A stretch of DNA of 64,000 nucleotides, taken from NCBI RefSeq assembly GCF_023053635.1, contig NC_086182.1, positions 6,473,001 to 6,537,000 of the forward strand. The letters are read 5' to 3'. Position numbers and translations under genes: made by a program. The notes below the pieces were generated by a model. That model was not told where the DNA came from, ran no database searches, and worked only from the letters and a program-made list of their open reading frames with translations. The stretch comes from Elgaria multicarinata webbii (Eukaryota > Chordata > Lepidosauria > Squamata > Anguidae). Below are positions 43,246-54,837 of this stretch, piece by piece; the stretch's first letter is position 1; every line of letters starts with the position of its first letter.

Positions 43246-43504
43246 GAAGCAAACCTACGGCCCCTAGGGATTATCTGAGGGACTATAGGATAGTGGCGAT
43301 GCCCTACTCGAAGGTTGGAGACAGCACTCCGACTCCTCCCAGTTGGCACAGAAAGAAGTGTGCCGGAGGCCTCCGAGATGGGAAAAGCGGCCCCAGAAAG
43401 GTGGGAAAAGGGGCGTCCCAGTGGGCAGGGAGGATAGGAGGCTGAAGAGGCCAGGATACGAGCGAACTTGAGCCTCTTCCAGCCTCCTTCCTTCCCCCTT
43501 TGGC

Positions 43505-44236
43505 CAGGGCCGGTGCCAGACTATTTTGCGCCCTAGGCAAGGTGAGCTACTTGCGCGCACACACACCCCAAATTGCGCAGAAGTCCAAATGTGTGTGCCG
43601 AGTAGAGAGCTGGGACTGGCTCACTTTGATTTGGGACCGAGCCGTCTGGAATTCACCGGGACTTACTTCCGTGCAAATGCAACCCGCTATGCAGCCTGGC
43701 GTCCCGATCTCCTCCGCACGTTTACTCGGGGGAATAAGGCTTCCAAGTAAGGAGGCATAGGCGGATCGGGCTGCACTGGTGCCTCCCGGTGCAACGCTTT
43801 CTCAGATGCAAGTCCCGTTGATCCACGCGTGCAGGATCGGGAAGCAGGAGTCCACAGCTTTCCTGGGGAAGGGAGAGGGAGTCCCGCTTGCCCGCCTGCC
43901 TGGACATCGCAGCCTGTTTGAGGAGAGAGGCAAGGCAACCCGGTGCCCTTTCCTCGGGAGTAAGGCAGAGTCTGGCTTGGGCCAGGGTCGAGCTCGCCAC
44001 ATACTTTTTCTTCTTCTGGTGGCAGCGGCCTCCCGGCTCTGGGAGGGCGGCTTCCGGGTGGAAGTCTGAAGGTGGAGCCCCCACCCCACACCCCAGCGTC
44101 CCTGGCTTCGCTTCGGCTGGACAGGTGCGGGGCGCCATCTTGCCCGCCCAGGCCCAGCTGAATCCTCGGGCCGGGCTGGGCCGGCTCACAGCGCCCGGCA
44201 CCCCTCTTAGCTTGGCGCTCTAGGCGGCCGGCCCTG
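43505..44236. mobile_element. GC-rich hAT-type element, 732 bp, with TSD
   Basis: Ends CAGGGCCGG and CCGGCCCTG, with CGCCCTAGGCAAG mirrored by CTTGGCGCTCTAGGCGG. Exact 8-base duplications CCTTTGGC flank it (43497-43504 and 44237-44244). No transposase is visible, so it is non-autonomous. High GC makes it look like a CpG island. Confidence 0.85.
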
Positions 44237-44649
44237 CCTTTGGCGTGCTGTCACTAGACAAACTAAAAAGCCCATCTAGTGAAAGAAAAATCCAAAGAGG
44301 GGACAAGGAGGCGAACATTGTCTCTGCTGCTCGTCTCAAGGGCCAGGCTTCGGATGGGCAGGGTGCTGGATCCACAGAAGCCTCTGAGGCTTCCGCCTGG
44401 CAAGGCACACTCATAGGGTTGCACCCCGAGTTCAAAATGTAGACCTGCACATGCTCAGAGATTTTTTTTTTAAAAAAAATATCAAGGTCAGCAAATACTT
44501 TGTTGTTTTGGATTTTGGTCAGACATAACAAGTATGTAGAAGCAGTTGCAAAGCACCGGGGGTGAGGGGTGGGGCGTTGTGTGCCTCACAAGTGAAGTGA
44601 TACACATGACCCGTAAGACTATGAAGTCCAGAATCTAAAATTATCTAGC

Positions 44650-45411
44650 TGCACCGCTGGCTGCATGCCGAGTGAGGAGGGGCTGCATTGTTGGGCTTCT
44701 GCCTGGGGCCCCTGCAAACAGCCAACCTCCTCGCATCCTTCTCTGGCTCTTGATCTCACTGGGGGCCCTTGTGCCACGACACAGGCTCTTGACCACATTG
44801 AGGGGTTAGGGAAGCGCCAAGGGGTGGGCCGCCCCTTTCCTTGCCAGCCGCAGCCACCCTCCCTCCCTCCCTCCCTCCTCCTTCCACCAAGCGTCAGCCC
44901 AAGCTGCAACCCGCTCCTCCAGCCCATCCATGCTCAAGGCTCGCTCCTGCCTACAAGCGGCGGCCAGGGTCGCGCCCGCCTGGTCCCCAAGAGGGAGGAG
45001 TGGAGCTGCGGCAGCCTCCCCCCCCCCCCCCGCTGCTGCACCCGAAAGCCGCTCTTCCACAGTGGCTCTGAGAGATGCTGGAGTGGGGGGGGGGGGCGTG
45101 TGTGCATGGCTTTGCTTCGGCTGGGTGGGCGCCCAGCTGAATTGAAGCCAGGACGCTGGTGCGGGCGGGTGGCTTTGGAACAGCACACCCAGAAGTCGCT
45201 CTCCCAGAGCAGCTTCCGGCCAGGCGCGCTGTTCCAAAGCCGCCCACCCCAGCGTCCTGGCTTCGCTTCGGCTGGTCAGGCGAGATGGCGCCCCGCACCC
45301 AGTTATTCTGGGGTGGGGGTGGGTGGATGAAAGCAGCTCACCTGCGCGGCCCGGTTCCTAACAGGCCACAGACCGGGACCGGTCCGCGGACCGGGGGTTG
45401 GGGACCCCTGT
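44650..45411. mobile_element. GC-rich hAT-like element, right end visible
   Basis: The right end reads CCGGGACCGGTCCGCGGACC, GGGGGTTGGGGACCCCTG, a terminal repeat style of hAT elements. The interior (45100-45300) is an imperfect palindrome around CTCTCCCAGAGCAGCTTCCG, and its CAGCGTCCTGGCTTCGCTTC module is shared with 44097-44130. The left boundary is not certain. Confidence 0.55.
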
Positions 45412-45589
45412 GTTGGAGGACAGAGATCTGGGTATTATGTGGCCTGACTGTTAGCTACTATGTTCAGGGGTGTTAAGGAATGCTTTACCCTTGCCAGTGT
45501 TGAAATAAAATTCAGCTACAGCATCTGTACATCTTCTGTGTGTGGCATAGAGAGAGGGGGCCTTTTGCTCTTCATTTCAGACAGCCAAA

Positions 45590-45700
45590 TCATAGAATCA
45601 TATAATCGTAGAACAGCAGAGTTGGAAGGGGCCTACAAGGCCATCGAGTCCAACCCCCTGCTCAATGCTGGAATTCACCCTAAAGCATTCCTATAGAATA
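45590..45700 (-). mobile_element. CR1 LINE 3' end, short
   Basis: AATCATAGAATCATATAATC tail, then GAGTTGGAAGGGGCCTACAA, about 110 bases only. Confidence 0.85.
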
Positions 45701-46127
45701 ACTATCTCTTGGGCTGGTCCTGAAATAAGACTTACACAGAAGGACCAGTGAAAGACCCAAGCATGCAAGCACGTTCAAAGATGTGGAGTCCATACGGCCT
45801 GCCCCTGGGATCCTGCAGATGACATCTTTGGCCTCTTAGGAAGGGCACATGAGCTGATCCAATGGCTGTGATTAGAACTACTATGTGTTGCATGGGGGGA
45901 AGGCACAGAATAGGGAGTGGCCATCTCATTCAACTTCCCAAGCATCTTGGCTTTCATTTAAAAGAAAAGAAGCAGGTTTCTAGGCCTCATGGCTGCGAAG
46001 ACGTGCTTGAGAGTGGATGAGAGGCAGTAGAACCAGAGAGGCGGCAGCTTCATAAGATGTTCAGCGGATCAGGGAGAGGTCTTGCTTTCCCCATGATTAG
46101 CAGAACCAGAATTATGAAAAAGAATTG

Positions 46128-46352
46128 AGAGCCAGTGTGGTATAGTGGCGAAGGTATTGGACTTGGAGTGGGGAGTTCTGGGTTCTAGTCCCCACTCGCC
46201 CATGGAAACCCACTGGGTGACTTTGGGCCAGTCACAGACTCTCAGCCCGACCCACCTCACAGGGTCATTGTTGTGAGGATAAAATGGAGCAGAGGAGGAT
46301 TATGGGTTCCTTGGAGGTAAAAGGTGGGATATAAATGTAATAAATCAATAAA
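46128..46352 (+). mobile_element. Sauria-type SINE, well preserved
   Basis: GAGCCAGTGTGGTATAGTGG (A-box), GGGTTCTAGTCCCCACTCGC (B-box), GGGTGACTTTGGGCCAGTCA, GTTGTGAGGATAAAATGG, and GGTGGGATATAAATGTAATA at the tail. Confidence 0.92.
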
Positions 46353-46374
46353 TCAGCAAGCATTGCAGAATAAG

Positions 46375-46500
46375 GGCACAACCCTATCCACATTTAATGG
46401 GGAGGGGTCCCTACAACTCCGGCATTCCCCTGCCAACCATGCTGGCTGGGAGTGTAAACACACACACAGACCCATCTAAACATGCATAGGATTGTGCCTT
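46375..46500. mobile_element. Palindromic repeat, CCTATGCATG family
   Basis: GCACAACCCTATCCACATTT at the left, CTAAACATGCATAGGATTGT at the right, with CTACAACTCCGGCATTCCC inside. Confidence 0.6.
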
Positions 46501-48384
46501 CACAAAACTAAGAGAAATTATGCAAACCAGCTCACGTTTCATAATATACCCAAGTTGCCAAATCCTGCTTTTCTGGGCACAGCGTTTGGATCGTTTGGGT
46601 GCTGCATTTTAATTTTCCTAGTGCAGCCTCTAGACAGCCCAGATGTTTGTTGCCATGAAGATAAGGGGAAGTAATCTTTGTGTGGCTTTACAAACACAGC
46701 CAGACCCTTGGGCTCTCCAAGGTTTCACCCAGGACTCCTTCCCAGGCCCTACCTGGAGACGCTGGGAAATGAACCGGGCACGTGGTCTACCAATTTGCCA
46801 GAGTTTGATGCACTCCAGTGGGCGGAATGGGTGTGTGATACGCTCTGCACTCTGCCATTCCATCATCCCCAAATCCATCTGCCTTGCAAATAGTCAGGCG
46901 CTGGGGACTTCCAGAGCGACAGCTCTGAGCCCTACCAACCAAACGGCATCGCGCAACTATTCTGTCTTTCCCTCCTGGGCAGATTTTTTTGTAGTAAGAA
47001 TAACAACGGAAGAAGCAGTGGAAAAACACGAGAAGCTTAGAAATGTAAGAAACAGAAAGCCTCGTCCGGAAGCACCCACGTCTCTCCACACGCTAGGGTC
47101 GTGTCCGTGCTGTGGATAGAGAGTGGGCCACAACCCACCTTTTTCTCCCAAGGTAAAAACTTTTCTTTCTGCTATTGCTGTGGCTTTCCCACCACACATG
47201 GAGAAAGTTCCGTTCTCTCTAGGTGCATGGCTGAACCTACCCATCAAGGGTTTTTTTTTTTTTTTAAAAAAAAGAAAGAAGTGGATTCATGGGCCATTGT
47301 CTACAGCTGAAGGTCCTGGAATTTCTTTTGACTCCAGCCACCAGAAATGCACTAAAAATGTACCAGACTTCTCCAGCAGTCACAACTACCCATAAGGAAG
47401 TTTATTGGGGTGCAAGAGGAGAGAGATTGGGGGGGGGGTTGTGGTGGCAGGAATAGGAAATGTGGATTGTTCCATTCCTGACGGCGCATTCAGACAACTC
47501 ACAAGCCTCACAACTGACCGGTTGACCAGAGCTGCTAACACACAATAACCAGGATGAATATTTGGATAAATCTTATCAGAGATTTGTTAATAATCTACTA
47601 GTTGTAGAAAATACAAAGATTGCTGCTACCTGGAAGACGGACGAGTTACCTTCTAAACTAGGATGTTTAAACAAAATGCAGAATAAGTTAACCAAACTCT
47701 AGAGACTGACAACAAAAAGGTTTGAAAAGAGATCATCGCTATATACATGGCTCATTGCTGTAGGTTGATACATCATAAGCTAAGCTAAAGGGTTTTTTGT
47801 TGTCAAGATGATGCTGTTGCCATGACAGACACTCTTGAATTACATCCACCACCACCCAATTTAATCTTATATTTTCCCACAAGGAAATCCTGGGGAATCC
47901 TACTCGTCTTCCTCCCCGATCCTTGCACTCATAGTACCTTGGAAGGGGTGTGTGTCAAATCCACCGTCCTATATCAGAGACCCTTTCACCCTCAAAGAAG
48001 GTCCAAACCGCCCATTTCAGAATGGTATTCCGAATTAGCCCTCCTCCCCTGGCAATTCCAGTCTCTTACCAACTGCTGAATGCTGAAAATCTCCATGGTC
48101 CCCCACTTTTCCAGAGCCACAATGCTCACTGCCAGGCAGCTTTCCTGGGCAGCTGTTTTTATTCCAGCCCTGGGATGGGGGGGGGGGAGGATGAATTTCG
48201 GCTGTAGTCCAAAGCTCCCCCCACTGGGCCCAGCAAACTGGATGATTCAGGTGCCCTGTCACACCGGCTAAAATAACTTCATACTTCAAAAGGTTTGTAG
48301 AGTGTGGCGGTGAGGGAAGGGAGAGGGCCGGTAATGAGATTCACAGACCCGGAGAGTGGGGGGCTTAGGCAATTATTTGGACTG

Positions 48385-48411
48385 GGTGTGTGTGTGTGTG
48401 TGTGTGTGTGT
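48385..48411. repeat. (GT)n microsatellite
   Basis: About 13 GT units beside a MITE family B copy. Confidence 0.95.
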
Positions 48412-48440
48412 CAAAAGTTACAGATAAAACAGGGCAGGAC

Positions 48441-48655
48441 CAGTGCAGCGTGGTGGCTCCAATTTCAGTGGGGCTGTGAATCCATTGTGGGCTTCAGTTC
48501 TAGGTTTCAGCCACAACCGGCCAGAACTCTAAAGGAGCTTTCCAAGGTGCTGAACTGTATACTCAAAATAGATTTGGCACCTTGGAGAGGTCCTTTAGAG
48601 CTCTGGATGGTTCTGACTGAAACCTAGGAGATTCACAGCCCCACTGAAATTGGAA
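48441..48655. mobile_element. MITE family B copy
   Basis: CAGTGCAGCGTGGTGGCTCC at the left, inner arms AACTCTAAAGGAGCTTTCCA / TGGAGAGGTCCTTTAGAGC, and a truncated right end CACTGAAATTGGAACAAGAC. Confidence 0.7.
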
Positions 48656-48717
48656 CAAGACAGGAAGAACCTCATGAAGAACTCAGCAATGCTGAAAAAT
48701 CTACAGGAACAGAACTC

Positions 48718-48915
48718 TTAAGAACATCAGAAGAGCCTTGATGTTGGATCAGACCAAGGGTCCATCTAGTCCAGCACTCTGTTCCCACAGTGACCGACCA
48801 GCTGTCAACCAGGGACCCAGAAGCAGGACATGGAGCAACAGCACCCCCTCACCCATGTTCCCCAGCAACTGGTGTATACAGGCTTACTGCCTCTGATATT
48901 GGCAGTAGCACCTTA
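48718..48915 (-). mobile_element. CR1/L3-type LINE 3' end (family D)
   Basis: AAGAACATCAGAAGAGCCTT, GATCAGACCAAGGGTCCATC and about 150 further bases of the reversed 3' end. Confidence 0.82.
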
Positions 48916-49446
48916 TTGCCTAATAAGACACTATAATCTGTCCCTTTTGACTTTGATATTTTAATTGCTGACTGATAGCAACCTGTGTTTCATCATTGGA
49001 AGCTGCCCTGAAAATCAGTTACTGACATGTTAGGAATTTTAAACAAATAATGAAACACAAACAAGCCCGCTGAACATCTTGGGAAAAGATCATGAAACGT
49101 CTCTTCCTTTTTCTTTTTCTTTTTTAATCTCAGCCTTCATGCAAATGGCGAGAACAAGCATGAACCCTTCATGCGTTCCAAGAAAAACTTGAAACCAGGC
49201 AAGCAGCCTCTGCTAATTTGGTCAACACCATTCCCCCGTGTTCTTAAGCAACCAGACCAAGAATAGGTTACATTTATAAAGCGCTTCTAGAGTGTGTGAA
49301 GCATTTTATATGTGAAACTTTTCCCATTATGCAGGATGCATTATGCAGGACACATCCCTGCTCAAGCCTTTCCGTTCTCCATTATTCAATCTGCAAGAGG
49401 AAGGGCCTTCTCAGTGGTGGCACCCACTGTGTGGAACTATGTAATG

Positions 49447-49635
49447 CAGTGGAGGCTGGGAGCTCAGATTTTTGTGGGGCTATGAATCCATTCTGGGTTT
49501 CAGTTGGAACCAACCAGAACTCTAAAGGAGCTATCCAAAGTGCTAGACCAGCACCTTTGGAGTTCTGGCTGGTTCCAACTGAAACCCAGAATGGATTCAT
49601 AACCCCACCGAAATCAGAGCCACCAGCCTCCACTG
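49447..49635. mobile_element. MITE family B, reference copy with TSD
   Basis: 189 bp, CAGTGGAGGCTGGGAGCTCA to GAGCCACCAGCCTCCACTG, palindromic across its whole length. Flanked by exact ATGTAATG at 49439-49446 and 49636-49643, an 8-base target duplication typical of hAT. Confidence 0.92.
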
Positions 49636-50098
49636 ATGTAATGATTAGGGTTGATCAGAATTTTCCACATAATGCAGGAGAAGCTGAGCCTGAAAGGAAA
49701 CTCTATGACCCAGAAAGACCTCATTTCAAATCTTACCTCACCAGATGTGGCTTCATTTTTGAGACGACCGACCAAAGGAAACATAACTGATCAAATCTCA
49801 GCTTTGCTACAGAACCGGTGCAAAGTCTTGCTATAATTCTCGTAGCCTCAAACCACCACCCCCATCTGTACTTGTGGGCTAGTAATACTGACCTACCTTA
49901 GAACGTTTCTGTACATATTCCTGAGATAAATGTACATCAGCACTTCAGACCAAGAGCCTGACCTATCAGTTAGGTAGTTCAAAGCCTCCTCGGCCTTGGA
50001 ACTCTCCAGCTGGTCTTGGCCCACCCTCACTCGCTCCCCCAGCCTCAGGTCAATAATATTGGCCTACCTTACAGGGTCGTCAGGATTATTGCACTAAT

Positions 50099-50428
50099 GC
50101 AAGGGTGGGAGACCTCTATGAGCTTGAGGGGCAAATTTGAGTCCTGAGACGCTCTCGGGGGCCATATTGCAGTGGTGGGCAGGGCAAAAGGAGTGAGGCC
50201 AGAAATGCAAACGAGACCATGGTTTTGCAGATTAAATCTCTCATGGCTAGTAATGGAGGGGCCTGGCGACATTTGAGAACAGGGAAAACCTGCACAAAAC
50301 TCGGGAACATACCAAGCAATGAGTGGTCAGGGGAAAGGGGGCAGAACCAAGAGACGGGGTCGTGGCAACCTGAATAGCCCCCGGTTGCCAGACTGGTCCC
50401 CTGAGTTTGTGGTTCCCCACCCCTGCCA
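50099..50428. mobile_element. Probable hAT-like non-autonomous element
   Basis: CAAGGGTGGGAGACCTCTAT at the left is mirrored by GTGGTTCCCCACCCCTG at the right. The target duplication is not clear, so superfamily is by terminal style only. Confidence 0.5.
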
Positions 50429-50515
50429 CAATATGTGGAAAGGCCTCCGAATACTCCAAAGTGTGGCATAAATGCAAAGCATTATAATCCGACGGTGACC
50501 ATGATGCTCATAGAA

Positions 50516-50838
50516 GGGCTGTTCACACAACACGCTAAACCACACTCAGTGGTTGAACATGGGTTGTTGTTGAAGCAAGGATTATCGTGTTCTCCGAACG
50601 CAGTGTGCTTTTGGCAGGGTGGCTTGTTAGCCATGCATTGTGACTGATGTTTCTCAAACAAGCCACCTTGAGAACCCACGGTTTGTTGTTGGGCTGTTCA
50701 GGGTGCTTAACAAGGCCCCCTTGCAGAAAATATCCTGGGTTCAGACAACACATTAGCCCACGGTTCAACATTACAATGCACGGTTCAACAAGCCACACTC
50801 AACCGCTGACTGTGGGTTAACGGGTTGTGCGAGCCCAG
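50516..50838. mobile_element. Palindromic MITE family C
   Basis: Left GGGCTGTTCACACAACACGC, right GGGTTGTGCGAGCCCAG. Interior arms GGTGGCTTGTTAGCCATGC and its inverse, with GAACCCACGGTTTGTTGTTG. Same family as 57540-59273 and 61189-61554. Confidence 0.7.
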
Positions 50839-53675
50839 ACAGTGTGTCCACACAGGGTCTCCTCCTGCGTCAGTTGACGCCAGGGTTTGGGAGAAGTCCC
50901 CTGAAAAAAATGAGAGAAAGAAATAACAGGACAAGCTGTGATCCAAGGAAGTTGCTCCTTGGTTTCTGAGGATGGTACAGCTTCTGCTGAGCCTGTTACT
51001 GACTGATTACTCTGCACTGATGGATGTGAAAGGCATACGGAGTGGGGGGGGAACCCTGGATGAACGCCCCTCTAGGGCCACTTGGCTTTTTCTTCAGCTG
51101 TCAAAGCCCCATAGAACATGGGACCGGTAGGCAAGGGGTTACAAGGATTCGAAAGCCCAGATACTGTGTCCCTCGGGCTGCTGAAGAGTTCGTATTACAG
51201 GTACAGGACGAGCGGGATGGAAATAGCCCCTAGAAAGGCTGACATTCAATGCCGGCGTGATGCGATTCCATTTCCTACCCACTAAAGCACTCAAGGTTAT
51301 GGAGACACGGTACAACCCAGCTTCAGGAAGAGCGCCCCTCTGGGCGCTTGGGAAAAGAGACGCAGCTGACCCCGGGCAGGGGGACGGAGGGGTGCGTGTG
51401 TGGGGGGGGGGCATTCAAAACCTAGCAGCTCTCTGTTCGTCAGAGGTTTGTGTACAAAGGACAGGGTGAAAAGGGCAGTGAGCTCCCCTTTGCTTCTCCT
51501 CATGGCACAGGATGCACCGCGATCGCTCTGCCCGATAAGGGATATCCTGTTACAGGACAGAGCAGTATCAGCCGTACCAACAAGGGCCCATTCACCTGCT
51601 ACTGTGAGAGATGCCATTCTGCATCAGCCGTGCCCTCCCCCAGTTTCCAGTTTCCGCACAGCACACAGCTCATCCCCTCGGCAAGTTGGAGAATAAAACT
51701 GGACGCACGCAGATTCTAGCAAGGAAGCCAGTTTGGTCCCCAATCTTGTGGTCACTTCTGCTACGTATCTTGGGACGCTCTTCAGGCAGCCCTCTGCGCC
51801 CTTACCTGGGTGCATGTCCCATTAAATTCAGTGGGGCTTACTTCTGAGTAAAATTGCAATGGGGGAGGTGAAGGTGACATCCTTACTTAAAATAGGTAAG
51901 GGTCACATTTGTTGGCCCCACATATTCCTGGAATGCAGCACCCCCATCCCAAATACAACCCTATCCCACATCAGAATTCGGCCCTTGGGCTGTAAAAGGT
52001 TCTCCAAGAGCCAAATTAGACTTGACACAGGAGATAAAACATCTCACAATGGCTTTTATTGTACTTTAGTGCAGCTGTGTGAGGGTGTCCCAATTTAGAG
52101 CGGCCAGGGAGGGCTCGCTCCACCCTCTCCCCCACCTGCTGTTTTCTGATCAGCACACACACACACACCCCGATGCTTTTTAGCTCACAGGGAGAACGGT
52201 GCCGGGTCCACGTATCTTTCCAGTTGTGGGGAGAAAAGCAACTGATTTTTAGTGGTCAGGGGAAAGGGTCAGGTGTCCGTGCGCACATGCGCCCTGCTGC
52301 TCCAGTCGCCTTCGAAGTCCCCCTGCAGCTGCACTGCAAGTTGTTGCTTTTTCAAATGTTGGGGAACATTTGATGTGAGAATCTACGGCACGTCGAGTTC
52401 AGCCCTCAAGCTTTTCCTGGGTACGCCAAATCATTTTGGTGCCTAATGTCGAATAGAAAATCTAAACAAAGTAACACAGAACAGGGGGAGTTTACCTGCG
52501 CAAGTTTCGTCGCGCACTGTCACCCTTAAGGGCGCTCAAAACAGGCTGCACGCGACAAGCCGCCTGACCTTGCCCCATTGTTGAGCCCAGCCTTGTAAAC
52601 AGACCCTCCGAGAAATTAGCCTGCCCTTTTTTTACTAGCTACTGGGGTCTGGCAGAGGAGGCCCGGAGGGCGGCATGGTCCTCCTCTAGCAGCCTGCTTG
52701 ATTTCTATTCTCTCACCTTCTTCTGCCAGTCCACTCACTTGTCTCCATGGAATTCCAAGCATTTGTTTTCACAGAATTCCTGGGCACCTGTGGTGACCTG
52801 GCTAGTGCTTAAATGCAAGGCAGGTGCATAGTTTCACTGTTTGGAGTCTGCAGACTGTATAAACAGGACCTAACTCATCTGTAAAAAATGCATGAGGACA
52901 GAGCGTCTTCCAATGTATTTTTAAATGCAAAATTCCTTATTGGAATCCATTTTTGAATAGTAAAACATTCCTTTCCTATCTGATTCCTATTGCTTGCTTT
53001 CACGTGCACATTATGATTAGAGAAGTCACCCATTTAAAAAAAGCTTTAATCCTCTTAGAAGAGGCATTCTGGCTTCTCTCAGACAGAGGAAGGAATGCCT
53101 CTTTCCAAAAGGACCTTGCTATCTACAGCTTTTATATGTAGTTGTATTAAGAATAAATTTAACTTGTTTTAAAAATTCCGCTGCCTGGTTCATCCAGGGC
53201 AGCTTTTTACCCAATCAAGACACTGTTGGTTGATTATTTATAAATGCTGCAGCCCAAGTTATAATACGAAGAATTATTAAGATAAGATAACAGTGCTGCA
53301 GGGTCAACAGAGGAAAGTCTAAAGGTGGGGGGGGGGCACAGAGATCATGACAGGGGCTGCCAGGCTGGTGAGAAAGCAACACAACGGAACACTGGTGGCT
53401 CCAATTCAAGGGCACTAAGCCCTTTATGACACAGTTCGGAATCCAAGAGCAGCTATCCTGTCCTTGCAAAATGGCACCATCTCCCAATCAGTCAGCCCAT
53501 TTAGCTGCTTTTTGGGGAAGGGAACAGATCCTTGTAACTCTACCAAGTCCTTTTTGGAGACAACCATGATCCTAGCATGATTCTTACCTAGGGTGACCCT
53601 ATGGAAAGGAGGACTGGGCTCCTGTATCTTCAACAGTTGAAAAAAGGAATTTCAGCAGCAGGTGTCATTTGTATG

Positions 53676-54189
53676 CAGGTGACAGACAAGAGGCAGGTTC
53701 TAGTGCTATTGGAAAGAATAAAATCTTTAGTAGTTCTTTTTGTGTCAAAGGCTCGACATTCAAGAGGCCTTCAAGAGGCAGCTGGACAACCATCTGTCAG
53801 GGATGCTTTAGGGTGGATTCCTGCCTTGAGCAGGGGGTTGGACTCGATGGCCTTGTAGGCCCCTTCCAAGTCTGCTATTCTATGTTTCGATGATTTCAGA
53901 TTTAAACAAAATCCTTCTTCAGGAGCTGATGCTAGACACAGGCTGCTGTAAAACAACCTGTTTTTGTATATTAGAACATCTTAGGCTTTTTGGATTTTCT
54001 AATATACAAGAACAGGTTGTTTCACGGCAGCCTGTCTAGCGTCAGCTCCTGAAGAAGGATTTTGTTTCCGAAACGTCGAGCCTTTGACACAAAAAGAACT
54101 ATTAAAGATTTTATACTTTCCAATAGCACCAGAGCCTGTCTCTCGTCTATCACCTGTCCAGTGGTGCTTTTTCCCTCTACCACACACCG
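53676..54189. mobile_element. Inverted-repeat retroelement fragment with hammerhead-like motif
   Basis: Two arms in inverted orientation share AGTTCTTTTTGTGTCAAAGG, CTATTGGAAAG, AAAATCCTTCTTCAGGAGCT and AACAACCTG. The right arm carries CCTGAAGAAGGATTTTGTTT and CCGAAACGTCG, the pattern of hammerhead-ribozyme-bearing Penelope-like repeats. The left arm is split by a CR1 at 53755-53888. Family assignment is an inference. Confidence 0.55.
53755..53888 (+). mobile_element. CR1 LINE 3' end, nested
   Basis: CTTCAAGAGGCAGCTGGACA, GGGTTGGACTCGATGGCCTT and tail TGCTATTCTATG, inserted in the left arm of the inverted element. Confidence 0.88.
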
Positions 54190-54690
54190 TCTTTTGTATG
54201 CCTGCAGCACCTAGTGAAATCCCCTCTTCATCACAACCGTGAAAGCTGCAGGAGCTATACTAGAGTGACCAGATACAAAAGGGGGCAGGGCTCCTGCAGC
54301 TTTACCTGTTGTGATGAAGAGGGAATTTCACCAGGTGCTGCAGGCATACAAAGGACACCTGCTGAGATTCTCTTTTCTATAAAACAGTTAAATATATAGG
54401 AGCCCGGTCCTCCTTTCCATATGGTCACCCTATGGTTACTCACCTAAAGACAAGCCAAAGGCCCTCTCCCATCCATGGCTCCTAAAACTAGGCCAGGCCT
54501 TGAAGGAGAGCACCTGAAGGATGTTCTTAACCCATTATATCCTCTACAACACAGGTATGCGTCGAAAGTGGATTTGGTTCAGTTGCTTCTTTGTAATACC
54601 AGAGCATGCTATCAATATGGGTGGGTGGGTGCGGAGGACATGGAACCTCAGGATCTCCAAATCCTCTGCGGTCATCGACGAAGAAGTCCC

Positions 54691-54837
54691 TCAGTCCAAA
54701 AGCTCCCTCCTCAAGTCTTCGTTCTTATCGGGAACCAAGTCGCCGGCGCGTCTCTGGTTCTTGTCCCACACGTGCCTCAGGTCTGGGTTTTGCTCCAGGA
54801 AGAGCTGGCACAGCAATTGGTGTCCGTTCTCTGCGGC
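54691..54837 (-). CDS. ANKRD39: ANKRD39 terminal coding exon
   Basis: Acceptor ccttttcctccag. It encodes [40 protein letters not shown] and DLRRELLD, with TGA at 54691-54693. The pattern AAExGH...DKxxRxAxDL...DLRxxL follows human ANKRD39. No clear poly(A) signal was found before the MITE ending at 54432. Confidence 0.92.
   Translation of the reverse strand, partial: AAENGHQLLCQLFLEQNPDLRHVWDKNQRRAGDLVPDKNEDLRRELLD

Larger units (their letters stand above)
53589..54432. mobile_element. MITE family A copy split by a nested insert
   Basis: Left end TAGGGTGACCCTATGGAAAG, right end CCATATGGTCACCCTA. The two halves are separated at a TTTGTATGC motif repeated on either side of the insert at about 53676-54189. 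Outside the insert the usual palindrome is intact. Confidence 0.88.
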
